64,000 nt of DNA from Alphaproteobacteria bacterium UBA1301. Its GTDB lineage: Bacteria; Pseudomonadota; Alphaproteobacteria; Micropepsales; Micropepsaceae. A model generated the notes under the pieces. It had not been told where the DNA came from and ran no database searches. It saw only the letters and a program-made list of their open reading frames with translations. Position 1 is the first letter of the stretch. Every line of letters begins with the position of its first letter. The translations under genes and the position numbers were made by a program. Below, one piece after another: positions 48,452 to 56,692 of the stretch. The stretch covers positions 267,058-331,057 of the forward strand of contig DBUB01000002.1 of assembly GCA_002307725.1 (NCBI GenBank). The letters are read 5' to 3'.

Positions 48452-48479
48452 TTGACACGCAAAAGTCGCTGACTATAGT
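48452..48479 (+). promoter_or_regulatory. Sigma-70 type promoter of rpsD
   Basis: TTGACA (48452-48457) and TATAGT (48474-48479) are separated by 16 bp, near-consensus -35 and -10 boxes, 28 bp before the rpsD ATG. The remaining leader contains TCAAGAAGG as Shine-Dalgarno. Confidence 0.8.
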
Positions 48480-48506
48480 GCGCGCCTCTTCAAGAAGGTC
48501 ATCCCG

Positions 48507-49121
48507 ATGAGCAAGCGCGAAGCAGCCAAATTCAAAATCGACCGCCGCATGGGCGAGAACATTTGGGGCCGGGGCAAAAGCCCGGTCAACAAGCGTTCCT
48601 ATGGCCCCGGCCAGCACGGCCAGCGCCGCGCCAAGAAGCTCTCGGACTATGGCACCCAGCTCCAGGCCAAGCAGAAGCTCAAGGGCTATTACGGCAACAT
48701 CACCGAGCGGCAGTTCCGCCGTTATTATCAGGAAGCCGCGCGCCGTCCCGGCGACACCGGCGAGAACATGATCGGTCTGTTGGAGCGCCGTCTCGATGCG
48801 CTGGTCTATCGCGCCAAGTTTGCGCCGACCCCGTTCGCCGCCCGCCAGATCGTCAGCCACGGCCATGTCAAGGTCAACGGCAAGCGCGTCACCATCGCCT
48901 CCTACCAGTTGCGCGAAGGCGATCTGGTTGAGCTGTCGGCCAAGGCCCGCGAGATGGCGCTGATTCTGGAAGCCTCTAAGAGCCCCGAGCGTGATACGCC
49001 CGATTATCTTGAGGTCGACGACGGCAAGAGCGCCAAGTTCCTGCGCACGCCGAAGCTGGCGGATGTGCCCTACGCCGCGCAGATGGCGCCGCATCTGATC
49101 GTCGAATTCTATTCGCGCTAA
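48507..49121 (+). CDS. rpsD: 30S ribosomal protein S4
   Basis: A 204-residue primary 16S rRNA-binding protein. MSKREAAKFKIDRRMGENIW, RSYGPGQHGQRRAKKLSDYG-like KRSYGPGQHG, YGNITERQFRRYYQEA, LLERRLDALVYRAKFAPTPF and ARQIVSHGHVKVNGKRV (S4 RNA-binding domain) are unmistakable. It is transcribed alone rather than inside the alpha operon with rpoA, as usual in Alphaproteobacteria. A strong promoter precedes and a terminator follows. Confidence 0.98.
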   Translation: MSKREAAKFKIDRRMGENIWGRGKSPVNKRSYGPGQHGQRRAKKLSDYGTQLQAKQKLKGYYGNITERQFRRYYQEAARRPGDTGENMIGLLERRLDALVYRAKFAPTPFAARQIVSHGHVKVNGKRVTIASYQLREGDLVELSAKAREMALILEASKSPERDTPDYLEVDDGKSAKFLRTPKLADVPYAAQMAPHLIVEFYSR

Positions 49122-49144
49122 TAGAATCCGATTGCGAGTTTACG

Positions 49145-49180
49145 AGAGCCCCGTGATCATCGCGGGGCTCTTTTGTTTTT
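49145..49180 (+). terminator. Rho-independent terminator of rpsD
   Basis: GAGCCCCG (49146-49153) pairs with CGGGGCTC (49163-49170), 9-nt loop, followed by TTTTGTTTTT. It begins 24 bp after the rpsD stop. Confidence 0.9.
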
Positions 49181-49192
49181 GGGATTCGCACG

Positions 49193-49828
49193 ATGACCTA
49201 CATTCTCTACGGCGACACAGGCTCAGGTGCGTTTTGCGTCGAAGCCGCGCTGGCGGAAGCCGGGGCGCCGCTCGAATTTCGGCCCGTCAGCCTTGAGAGG
49301 GGTGAGCAGACGTCGGAAAGCTTTCTCGCCCTCAGTCCCAGCGGCAAGATTCCGGCGTTGCAATTGCCCGAAGGCGGCATCGTCACCGAGACCGCGGCGC
49401 TGCTGATCCTCATCGCCGAACGCCATCCCGAAGCCAATCTTTTGCCCGCGCCCGGTAGGCCACAGCGCGCCCAAGCCTTGCGCTGGATCGCCTTTATGGC
49501 ATCGGAGATCTATCCCATCGTCGAGATCGCCGATTATCCTGAGCGTTTCGTTGCCGATCACAAAGGCGCGGCGGTGTTGAAGCAGAGCGCCAAGAAGCGC
49601 ATCCGCGACCGCTTGCTGATTGTGGAAGCCACCGCCGCCGGTCCCTGGTTCCTTGGCGAGAATTTTTCGGCGCTCGATATTTATGCGGCGATGTTCAGCC
49701 GTTGGCGCGAGGCCCGCGAAGGTGGCTGGCGCGAGGAATTCCTCCCGAAAATCTGCGCCATTGCGGCGGCGCTATTCGAACGCCCGGCACTGCAGCCGGT
49801 GTGGGAAAAATACTTCCCAAACGGGTAG
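49193..49828 (+). CDS. Glutathione S-transferase family protein
   Basis: A 211-residue GST. The thioredoxin-like N-terminal domain starts YILYGDTGSGAFCVEAALAE (active-site Ser in GSG), with LALSPSGKIPALQLPEGGIV and TETAALLILIAERHPEA (G-site). The C-terminal helical domain has RWIAFMASEIYPIVEIADYP and WFLGENFSALDIYAAMFSRW. GSTs conjugate or reduce with glutathione; substrate unknown. It follows the rpsD terminator and seems monocistronic. Confidence 0.92.
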   Translation: MTYILYGDTGSGAFCVEAALAEAGAPLEFRPVSLERGEQTSESFLALSPSGKIPALQLPEGGIVTETAALLILIAERHPEANLLPAPGRPQRAQALRWIAFMASEIYPIVEIADYPERFVADHKGAAVLKQSAKKRIRDRLLIVEATAAGPWFLGENFSALDIYAAMFSRWREAREGGWREEFLPKICAIAAALFERPALQPVWEKYFPNG

Positions 49829-49927
49829 TCCACGCCACAAGCTTGGCAAACGCCCGCGTCCGGCATTGCTCACTTAACGTCCTGGCAAACTGAATAGGAT
49901 AGGCTATGTCCCGCAAGGGGACACACA

Positions 49928-50362
49928 ATGGCATTGGTGAATTGGCGCGATGAGTGGGATGTGGGCATCGCATCGGTCGATGCGCAACATCACGAAATGG
50001 CCGATATCCTCAACGAGCTTGAGGCGGCGGTTGCAGCGGGCGCTTCCCACGCCGTCACCCTCGCGATCCTGACCAAGTTGTTTCGGTTCACCGAAGCGCA
50101 CTTCGCGCATGAGCAATATCTGTTCCGGAAGGCAAATTATCCCGCTGCCGACTTGCACACGCGACGGCACGGGTTTCTCAAGCTCATCCTCAAACGCATC
50201 AGCGAGACGCTTGAGAGCTGGCGCGACCCTTTTACCGACGGTAACGAGCTCCGATTCCTGCGCAGCTGGCTGATGGACCACATCCGGAACGACGACCAAG
50301 CCTTTGCCAACTATGTGCGGGAAAAAGCAACGCCCCTTTCCGTTTGCACATCGGTTTCTTGA
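49928..50362 (+). CDS. Bacteriohemerythrin
   Basis: A 144-residue four-helix protein with a di-iron site that reversibly binds O2. Iron ligands: H21 in VDAQHHEM, H58 and E62 in HFAHE, H77 and H81 in HTRRH, and H-x-x-x-D in WLMDHIRNDD, the full canonical set. W6 and D11/G13 (NWRDEWDVG) are typical. Such proteins supply or sense O2 in microaerobic bacteria. The palindrome TGTCCC-GCAA-GGGGACA covers the start region's leader (49907-49923). It is a stand-alone gene. Confidence 0.94.
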   Translation: MALVNWRDEWDVGIASVDAQHHEMADILNELEAAVAAGASHAVTLAILTKLFRFTEAHFAHEQYLFRKANYPAADLHTRRHGFLKLILKRISETLESWRDPFTDGNELRFLRSWLMDHIRNDDQAFANYVREKATPLSVCTSVS

Positions 50363-50494
50363 ACCACGCCGGTGGTCTTCCTTCGAGATTGTGCCGAATG
50401 TCCCGGATGGCGGGCAGAAAATGGCTAAACCTTTGGGTGCGCGCCCGACCCGGCATGCCGCCCCCGGCCTTATTTCGCCCGGAAGCCCAGGCAG

Positions 50495-50824
50495 CTAGGC
50501 CGAAACCGCGACGCCCTTTTCGGTCAGCAGGTCCTTCAACTCGCCGCTGGCAAACATCTCGCGGATGATATCGCAGCCGCCGACGAACTCGCCTTTGACA
50601 TAGAGCTGGGGAATGGTCGGCCAGTTGGCGAAGTCCTTGATGCCTTGGCGCAGGTCCGCATCGGCCAGCACATCGAAGGCTTTGAACTTCACGCCCAGTT
50701 TGGTCAGCATCTCCACCACCGCGGCCGAAAAACCGCACTGGGGGAACACCGGCGTGCCCTTCATGTAGAGGACGACATCGTTGGCGGCGACAGCTTCGGC
50801 GATCTGGTCATGAACATTCGGCAT
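50495..50824 (-). CDS. grxD: Monothiol glutaredoxin, Grx4 family
   Basis: A 109-residue CGFS glutaredoxin. It binds a [2Fe-2S] cluster with glutathione and, with BolA, takes part in Fe-S delivery and iron sensing. Motifs: VVLYMKGTPVFPQCGFSAAV (active CGFS), DVLADADLRQGIKDFANWPT, IPQLYVKGEFVGGCDI. bolA lies 55 bp upstream on the same strand. Confidence 0.96.
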   Translation of the reverse strand: MPNVHDQIAEAVAANDVVLYMKGTPVFPQCGFSAAVVEMLTKLGVKFKAFDVLADADLRQGIKDFANWPTIPQLYVKGEFVGGCDIIREMFASGELKDLLTEKGVAVSA

Positions 50825-50879
50825 GAGTCTTTGGAACCTTTCAAAGGTTCCCTTGAATTAAGAACTGATGCCCGTTCCG

Positions 50880-51122
50880 TCAAGGACCCTTTGCCACCGT
50901 CGTCAGCATCAAGGCGTGGAGGTCTCCGCCCATCTTGCCCTTGAGCGCCGCATAAACCATCTGGTGTTGCGTCACGCGCGACTTTCCCTTGAAGGCGGCG
51001 GATGTAACCACAGCCTGATAGTGGTCATTGTCGGCGGCGAGCAGCGTCAAAACCACCTCCGCATCGGGAAAGGCGGTTTTGATGAGGGCTTCGATTTCAT
51101 GGGCTGGCATCGGCATAAACAA
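50880..51122 (-). CDS. bolA: BolA family protein
   Basis: An 80-residue BolA-like protein: MPAHEIEALIKTAFPDAEVV, FKGKSRVTQHQMVYAALKGK with the conserved invariant His region (HQMVY), and the C-terminal MGGDLHALMLTT. BolA forms heterodimers with CGFS glutaredoxins; grxD is the adjacent downstream gene and purL is upstream, the standard alphaproteobacterial order. Confidence 0.94.
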   Translation of the reverse strand: MFMPMPAHEIEALIKTAFPDAEVVLTLLAADNDHYQAVVTSAAFKGKSRVTQHQMVYAALKGKMGGDLHALMLTTVAKGP

Positions 51123-51138
51123 AGCCTAGCCGGAACCG

Positions 51139-53352
51139 TCAGCCTTTCATATAGGCCGGTAGCCAGCCTTCGTGCGTCGCTTTGAGGGCTGCCACCGTTA
51201 CCGCCGGCAGGCCGACGCCGTCGAGCGCCGGGGCTCCCGAGGCCGAGACAGTGCCGGTGAAGCCGAGATGGGTTGCGGCCACGCCCGCCGCTTTGGCTTC
51301 GGCAATGATCGCATCCGCTTGGTCGGCCGGCACCGCCAGGATGTAACGGGCCTGATCTTCGCCGAACAGGAAGGGGATGAATTTGTCGGCTTCGAAATTC
51401 ACCCGCAGCGTGGCACCGATCTCGCCTGCCATCGCCATTTCCGCGACCGCAACCAGCAGGCCGCCGTCGGCAATGTCGTGCACGGTGTCGGTGCGTCCGG
51501 TCTCGATCAAGCCGCGAACGAAATCGCCGTTCTTCTTTTCGAGCGCCAGATCGACCTTCGGCGCCGCGCCGGTTTCCTTGCCTTCCACTTCGCGGATGTA
51601 GATCGATTGGCCGAGATGGCCCTTGGTTTCGCCGATCAAGATCAGCGCATCGCCGTCGCGCTTGAAGGCGACGGTTGCCATCCGGTTCACATCTTTCAAA
51701 AGCCCGACACCGCCGATGCAGGGGGTCGGCAGAATGCCTTCGCCTTGGGTCTCGTTATAGAGCGAGCAATTGCCTGACACGATCGGGAACGACAGCGCCC
51801 GGCAGGCTTCGCCGAGGCCTTCGATTCCCGCCACGATCTCGCCCATCGCTTCGGGCTTTTCCGGATTGGAGAAGTTGAGGCAATCGGTAACGGCCATCGG
51901 CGTGCCGCCGACCGCGGTGATGTTGCGATAGGCTTCGGCCACCGCCTGCTTGGCGCCTTCGAACGGATCGGCTTTGGCATAACGCGGCGTCACGTCGGTC
52001 GTGCAGGCCAGGCCCTTGTTGGTGCCATGCACGCGCACCACACCCGCATCGCCGCCAGGGCGCACCACCGAATCGGCCATCACGGTGTAGTCATATTGTT
52101 CCCACACCCAGCGCTTGGAACTGAGATCGGGCGAGGACAAAAGCCGCAGCAGCGATTCCATCGCCGGTTTGGCCGGATCGAATTTGGGTGTCCCCGTCGC
52201 GGGTTTGCGCTTCACATAGGGCCGCTCATAGATCGGCGCGGCATCGCTAAGCGCGGTCACCGGCATATCGGCGACGATCTCGCCTTTGTGATGGACCACC
52301 ATGCGGTGCGTGTCGGTGGTGTATCCGATGATCGAAAAATCCAGTTCCCACTTCTTGAAGATGCGCTCGGCTTCGGCCTCGCGGCCGGGCTTCAGCACCG
52401 CCAGCATGCGTTCCTGGCTTTCCGACAGCATCATTTCGTAAGCGGTGAGATTGGTTTCGCGTTGCGGGACCTTGTCGAGATCGATTTCGATCCCGGCGCC
52501 GCCTTTGTCGGCCATTTCCGACGACGACGAGGTCAGCCCTGCCGCGCCCATATCCTGGATGGCGATGATGGCATCAGTGGCCATCAGTTCGAGGCAGGCC
52601 TCAAGCAAAAGCTTTTCGGTGAAGGGGTCGCCGACTTGCACCGTCGGGCGCTTTTCCTCGGAATCCTCATTGAACTCGGCTGACGCCATGGTGGCGCCGT
52701 GAATGCCGTCGCGCCCGGTCTTGGAGCCGACATAGACCACCGGATTGCCCGCACCCTTGGCGGCCGAATAGAAAATCTTGTCGGCTTTGGCGAGGCCGAC
52801 GCACATCGCATTGACCAGGATGTTGCCGTTGTAGGAGCTGTGGAAGTTGGTCTCGCCGCCGATCGTCGGCACGCCCATGCAATTGCCATAAGAGCCGATG
52901 CCCGCCACGACGCCGGAAACCAGATGCCTTGTCTTGGGGTGATCGGGCGCGCCAAACCGAAGCGAATCCAGCGACGCCACCGGCCGTGCGCCCATCGTAA
53001 ACACATCGCGCATGATACCGCCGACGCCGGTTGCGGCGCCTTGGAACGGCTCGATGAAGCTCGGATGGTTGTGACTTTCCATCTTGAAGACGCAGACATC
53101 GCCGTCGCCGACATCGATGATACCGGCATTTTCGCCGGGGCCTTGAATCACCCACGGTGCCGAGGTCGGCAGCTTCTTCAAATGCACGCGGGTGGATTTG
53201 TAGGAGCAGTGCTCGCTCCACATCACCGAGAAAATGCCGAGTTCAACGATGGTCGGCGTGCGGCCGAGAAGCTCGATGATACGGGCATATTCGGCCTCAT
53301 TCAGACCGTGATCTTTGACGACTTCTGGGGTAACTGCGACGGGGGCGTTCAT
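51139..53352 (-). CDS. purL: Phosphoribosylformylglycinamidine synthase subunit PurL
   Basis: A 737-residue ATP-dependent subunit of FGAM synthase (purine step 4): converts FGAR and glutamine-derived ammonia to FGAM. Motifs: MWSEHCSYKSTRVHLKKLPT, GDGDVCVFKMESHNHPSFIE, PFQGAATGVGGIMRDVFTMG, GVPTIGGETNFH, DMGAAGLTSSSSEMA and VHDIADGGLLVAVAEMAMAG. Its length marks the small bacterial type that works with separate PurS and PurQ, both nearby. Upstream of bolA on the same strand. Confidence 0.97.
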   Translation of the reverse strand: MNAPVAVTPEVVKDHGLNEAEYARIIELLGRTPTIVELGIFSVMWSEHCSYKSTRVHLKKLPTSAPWVIQGPGENAGIIDVGDGDVCVFKMESHNHPSFIEPFQGAATGVGGIMRDVFTMGARPVASLDSLRFGAPDHPKTRHLVSGVVAGIGSYGNCMGVPTIGGETNFHSSYNGNILVNAMCVGLAKADKIFYSAAKGAGNPVVYVGSKTGRDGIHGATMASAEFNEDSEEKRPTVQVGDPFTEKLLLEACLELMATDAIIAIQDMGAAGLTSSSSEMADKGGAGIEIDLDKVPQRETNLTAYEMMLSESQERMLAVLKPGREAEAERIFKKWELDFSIIGYTTDTHRMVVHHKGEIVADMPVTALSDAAPIYERPYVKRKPATGTPKFDPAKPAMESLLRLLSSPDLSSKRWVWEQYDYTVMADSVVRPGGDAGVVRVHGTNKGLACTTDVTPRYAKADPFEGAKQAVAEAYRNITAVGGTPMAVTDCLNFSNPEKPEAMGEIVAGIEGLGEACRALSFPIVSGNCSLYNETQGEGILPTPCIGGVGLLKDVNRMATVAFKRDGDALILIGETKGHLGQSIYIREVEGKETGAAPKVDLALEKKNGDFVRGLIETGRTDTVHDIADGGLLVAVAEMAMAGEIGATLRVNFEADKFIPFLFGEDQARYILAVPADQADAIIAEAKAAGVAATHLGFTGTVSASGAPALDGVGLPAVTVAALKATHEGWLPAYMKG

Positions 53353-53394
53353 TTTTTACGGCTCAAGCAAGAGGGGCGCGAGAAACATCTCGCA

Positions 53395-54063
53395 TCAACC
53401 GAGGGCTTCCAGCAATCCTTCGAACACGGCGCGGCCGTCGGTGCCGCCGAGAAGCGGGTCGCAGACGCGTTCGGGGTGCGGCATCAACCCCAAGACATTA
53501 CGTTTTTCATTCAGGATGCCGGCGATATCGCGGGCCGAGCCGTTGGGATTTTCGTTCGCCGCGTATTTGAACACCACGCGGCCGTCACCTTCGAGCCGGT
53601 CGAGCGTTTCGGCGTCGGCGACGTAATTGCCGTCGCCATGCGCCACCGGAAATTCGACCCGCTGGCCCGCTTGGTATTTGCGGGTGAAGACGCTTTGGGT
53701 TTCGACCACGGTGAGGCCGACTGGCTTGCAGACGAATTTCAGTCCGGCATTCTTCATCAACACGCCCGGCAGCATGTGGGTTTCGGTCAGCACCTGGAAA
53801 CCGTTGCAGATGCCGAGCACGCGGACACCCTTTTCGGATTTCTCCTTGACGGCGCGCATGATGTTGGATTGGCCGGCCATGGCACCGCAGCGCAGGTAAT
53901 CGCCATAGGAAAAGCCGCCCGGCAGCACGATGAGATCGACATCGGGCACATCCGAATCGGCGTGCCAAACCATGACGGGCTTATGACCGGTGATCTGTTC
54001 CAGCGCGACGGCGGCATCGCGGTCGCAATTGGAGGCAGGAAAAACGACGACGGCGGATTTCAT
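53395..54063 (-). CDS. purQ: Phosphoribosylformylglycinamidine synthase subunit PurQ
   Basis: A 222-residue class I glutamine amidotransferase that feeds ammonia to PurL. It has ASNCDRDAAVAL, VLPGGFSYGDYLRCGAMAG, the nucleophile Cys in GICNGFQVLTE, and His/Glu in GLMPHPERVCDPLLGG. 42 bp separate it from purL. Its start overlaps the stop of the upstream DUF2059 gene by 4 bp, which is not the usual neighbour. Confidence 0.97.
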   Translation of the reverse strand: MKSAVVVFPASNCDRDAAVALEQITGHKPVMVWHADSDVPDVDLIVLPGGFSYGDYLRCGAMAGQSNIMRAVKEKSEKGVRVLGICNGFQVLTETHMLPGVLMKNAGLKFVCKPVGLTVVETQSVFTRKYQAGQRVEFPVAHGDGNYVADAETLDRLEGDGRVVFKYAANENPNGSARDIAGILNEKRNVLGLMPHPERVCDPLLGGTDGRAVFEGLLEALG

Positions 54064-54575
54064 TTGTCCTTCTTATCCTTGTCCTGGCCTTCGTTCTGGC
54101 CCGCGATCTTCGTCGCGATATACTGCTGGAACCGCGCCATGAAGCGCTTGGTGAAGGTGATGTTGAGCTGCATGCACTCCGTCGACACGGCGGGAAGCTC
54201 GGCCGCGAAGTGCTGGCCGGCGTCGGATTTGTAGAACGCGATCAGGGCCTTCAGATCGCTTTCCGTGAAGTGGCGGGCGTAGACATTGACGGTGCCGGCG
54301 ACCATCTCGGGACGGGCGGCGTTGAACTCCTCGATCGCGATCTTCTTGAGGTCGGCGACCATGGTGTCGTCCATGCCGGGCATCGACTGCCGCAATTGAG
54401 TGATCACCGCATCGAGATTCTTATTGTAGTTGTCGTAAACCTTGCTTGCGCCGCTGAGGTTCAGCACCTGTTGGGCGAGCGCCAGGCGTTCCGGCGCAAT
54501 GGCGTCGTCGGCGCGGGCTGCCCCGAACGCCAGCAAAACGGCCAATCCCGTGGCTGCTACAATCCGCATGACCAT
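54060..54575 (-). CDS. DUF2059 domain-containing exported protein
   Basis: A 171-residue protein with a signal peptide (MVMRIVAATGLAVLLAFGAARA). The DUF2059 pattern is visible: LALAQQVLNLSGASKVYDNY, AARPEMVAGTVNVYARHFTE and SDLKALIAFYKSDAGQHFAA. Function is unknown; periplasmic location is likely. It ends in a very Lys/Asp-rich tail (EGQDKDKKDK). It is coupled to purQ (4-bp overlap) and separated from purS by an intergenic repeat, so it interrupts the normal purS-purQ pair. Confidence 0.85.
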   Translation of the reverse strand: MVMRIVAATGLAVLLAFGAARADDAIAPERLALAQQVLNLSGASKVYDNYNKNLDAVITQLRQSMPGMDDTMVADLKKIAIEEFNAARPEMVAGTVNVYARHFTESDLKALIAFYKSDAGQHFAAELPAVSTECMQLNITFTKRFMARFQQYIATKIAGQNEGQDKDKKDK

Positions 54576-54582
54576 ATCCCCT

Positions 54583-54639
54583 AGAGCGCTTCACCGAAAA
54601 ATGGAATCCGGTTTTCGGCCATGAAGCGCGACAAACAAA
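54583..54639 (+). repeat. Dispersed nested-hairpin intergenic repeat, copy B
   Basis: Outer arms GCGCTTCA (54586-54593) and TGAAGCGC (54622-54629) enclose inner arms CCGAAAA/TTTTCGG. About 53 of 57 positions match copy A at 39185. It lies between purS and the DUF2059 gene. Confidence 0.85.
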
Positions 54640-54642
54640 GTT

Positions 54643-54885
54643 TCAGCCTTTGAGTTCGATGTCGAACTTCTCGATCACCGTATTGGCGAGCAGCTTCTCG
54701 CACATCTCTGTGAGCTCGGCGCGGGCTTTGTCCGCATCGGTCTCGGCCAGTTCGATCTCGATCAGCTTGCCCTGGCGCACGCCGCCGACCGAAGCAAAGC
54801 CGAGATTGTTGAGGGCACGCCCGATCGCTTTGCCTTGCGGATCGAGGACGCCGTTTTTCAAAGTGACGAAGACGCGCGCTTTCAT
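54643..54885 (-). CDS. purS: Phosphoribosylformylglycinamidine synthase subunit PurS
   Basis: An 80-residue structural subunit of the PurLQS complex: MKARVFVTLKNGVLDPQGKA followed by IGRALNNLGFASVGGVRQGK and ANTVIEKFDIEL. It bridges PurL and PurQ and is required for ammonia channelling. It lies between purC (upstream) and the repeat/DUF2059 (downstream). Confidence 0.96.
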   Translation of the reverse strand: MKARVFVTLKNGVLDPQGKAIGRALNNLGFASVGGVRQGKLIEIELAETDADKARAELTEMCEKLLANTVIEKFDIELKG

Positions 54886-54910
54886 GAGGATTTTCTCTCC
54901 CTAACCTTAA

Positions 54911-54959
54911 AGCGGCGTGCGCAAAAGTGTGTGCGGTTTTGCGCAAAAAAAACGCCGCG
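54911..54959. repeat. Nested inverted repeat between purC and purS
   Basis: GCGGCGT (54912-54918) pairs with ACGCCGC (54952-54958), and inside it GCGCAAAA (54919-54926) pairs with TTTTGCGC (54937-54944). The core AAAAGTGTGTGCGGTTTT resembles the AAAAGTG..GGTTTT core of the dispersed repeat, so it is probably a relative or the purC terminator. Confidence 0.65.
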
Positions 54960-55071
54960 AAACTCAACAACCTGCCGCGCGAAAGGGCGCAATACCCCCG
55001 TCGAATGCAGCGGCTTTCGAATTTGTTCTGCCTCGACCCTGACGGGAGGCAATTTCCGGCGGCTGGGAGCA

Positions 55072-55836
55072 TCACCTCACCAGCATCGGCCCTTTGGCTT
55101 CTCCTTGCCCTGATTCGGGCAGGATTCCCAGGCGACGTGCGACCTCAGAGTAGGCTTCCATCAGCCCGCCCATATCGCGCCGGAAGCGATCCATGTCGAG
55201 TTTCTCGCCGGTGGCGACATCCCACAAGCGGCAGCAATCCGGACTGATCTCGTCGGCGAGAACGATGCGCATGTAGTCGTTCTCCCACAACCGGCCAAAT
55301 TCGACCTTGAAATCCACCAGCTTGATGCCGGCGCCGAGGAACAGGCCGGACAGGAAGTCATTGATGCGAATGGTGAGATTGACGACGTCGTCGAGATCCT
55401 GGGGGCTGGCCCAGCCGAAGGCGGTGATGTGTTCTTCACTGACCCAGGGGTCGTGCAGCACATCGTTCTTGTAATAATATTCGATGATCGACCGCGGCAG
55501 CTGGGTGCCTTCTTCGATCCCGAGGCGCGTGGCGAGCGAGCCTGCGGCCACGTTGCGCACCTTCACCTCCAGTGGAATGATTTCCACTTCTTTGACCAAC
55601 TGCTCGCGCATGTTGAGGCGGCGCACGAAATGCGTCGGCACGCCGATGCCGTTAAGCTGGGTCATCAAATATTCGCTGATGCGGTTATTGAGGACGCCTT
55701 TGCCCTCGATCACCGCCTTTTTGGTCTGGTCGAGCGCCGTGGTGTCGTCCTTGAAGTATTGGACGATGGTGCCGGGCTCGGGACCCTCGTAGAGGATCTT
55801 GGCCTTGCCTTCGTAGATCATGCGCCGGCGTTTCAT
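55072..55836 (-). CDS. purC: Phosphoribosylaminoimidazole-succinocarboxamide synthase
   Basis: A 254-residue SAICAR synthetase (purine step 7): joins CAIR and aspartate with ATP. It starts MKRRRMIYEGKAKILYEGPE, with GVLNNRISEYLM, PLEVKVRNVAAGSLATRLG, EYYYKNDVLHDPWVSEEHI, and LVDFKVEFGR followed by VLADEISPDCCRLWD. The frame is open to 55947, but ATG 55836 (or 55848) gives the family's start and length. About 190 bp separate it from purS. Confidence 0.96.
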   Translation of the reverse strand: MKRRRMIYEGKAKILYEGPEPGTIVQYFKDDTTALDQTKKAVIEGKGVLNNRISEYLMTQLNGIGVPTHFVRRLNMREQLVKEVEIIPLEVKVRNVAAGSLATRLGIEEGTQLPRSIIEYYYKNDVLHDPWVSEEHITAFGWASPQDLDDVVNLTIRINDFLSGLFLGAGIKLVDFKVEFGRLWENDYMRIVLADEISPDCCRLWDVATGEKLDMDRFRRDMGGLMEAYSEVARRLGILPESGQGEAKGPMLVR

Positions 55837-56052
55837 AAGACTATCCATCTTGGCCTGTCTGGCGCGCTCCAGGATTCGCAAAACGCGAAGCGGGGCCTTG
55901 GACGACCCCGCACTCCTCAAAATAGGCATGGTGGGGCCCGGGGGCAACGTGTGCGGGCGTCAGAAGCCATCGCGCCGGGGGCAAGCCTGCGCTAAGCTGC
56001 CGCATCTGGGCTGGGCGCCAACGGACATATTGAGCAATTTCAAAGGCTTGCC

Positions 56053-56370
56053 ATGGACGACGTATTTGAGGCGCGGCGCAAAAAGAATGAGGACAAATGG
56101 GCGCTGGACGAAGCGCTCAAGTTCAAAGCCTTGGCCCGGCGCGCCAAATTGCTGGGATTGTGGGCGGGCGCCGAAATGGGCATGACGCCGGAAGAGGCGG
56201 GCGCCTACGCCAAAACGGTTGTGGCGGCCGATCTGCGCCCCGGCGGCGTTTTGGCCAAGGTGACGGCCGATATCGCTGCCAACGGCCTGGCCCACGGCGA
56301 AGATGCCATCCGCCGCAAAATGGAAGACCTGCTCAAACTGGCCGAGGAGCAGGTGAAGGCGGGGATTTGA
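56053..56370 (+). CDS. F1Fo ATPase inhibitory zeta subunit (DUF1476)
   Basis: A 105-residue helical protein: EARRKKNEDKWALDEALKFK, ARRAKLLGLWAGAEMGMTPE and EDLLKLAEEQVKAGI match DUF1476, identified in Paracoccus as the zeta subunit that blocks F1-ATPase hydrolysis through its N-terminus. It is found in nearly all Alphaproteobacteria, commonly beside purC as here. The N-terminal inhibitory segment is present (MDDVFEARRKKNEDK). It faces away from purC. Confidence 0.9.
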   Translation: MDDVFEARRKKNEDKWALDEALKFKALARRAKLLGLWAGAEMGMTPEEAGAYAKTVVAADLRPGGVLAKVTADIAANGLAHGEDAIRRKMEDLLKLAEEQVKAGI

Positions 56371-56396
56371 AGAATCTTCCCTCCCCTTGCATCGGT

Positions 56397-56684
56397 CTAC
56401 GCCGCTTTTCGCTTCGGCAACTTCTTGATCTCCTCACCTTTCTCCTGTTCCGCCAGCCGCAGCTCATACAGCTTCTGCAAATTCAGCCACATTTCGGCAG
56501 AGGTGCCGAACCAGTGGCCGAGGCGCAGGGCGGTGTCGGCGGAGACGGCGCGCTGGCCGTTCAAAATTCCGGTGATGCGGTTGGTCGGCACGGCGATCTG
56601 ACGGGCGAATTCCGCCGCCGACATACCAATCTCCTGCAACGCTTCCGCCAGATGTTCGCCAGGATGGATCGGGGTACGTGCCAT
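56397..56684 (-). CDS. higA: HigA-family antitoxin (XRE)
   Basis: A 95-residue helix-turn-helix antitoxin starting MARTPIHPGEHLAEALQEIG; the HTH spans MSAAEFARQIAVPTNRITGI and LNGQRAVSADTALRLGHWFG, typical of the VapI/HigA addiction-module group. It ends in a Lys-rich tail. It sits 8 bp after the toxin gene, in the inverted toxin-first order of higBA modules. The frame is open upstream to 56789, inside higB, so ATG 56684 is preferred. Confidence 0.93.
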   Translation of the reverse strand: MARTPIHPGEHLAEALQEIGMSAAEFARQIAVPTNRITGILNGQRAVSADTALRLGHWFGTSAEMWLNLQKLYELRLAEQEKGEEIKKLPKRKAA

Positions 56685-56692
56685 GTTACACC

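Noticed and set aside
48045..49094. A 349-codon frame antisense to rpsD and across tRNA-Leu
   Set aside because: It reads through a tRNA and a ribosomal-protein gene, so it is not a gene.
52699..54234. A 511-codon frame antisense to purL and purQ
   Set aside because: It crosses two well-recognised genes and has no conserved motif.
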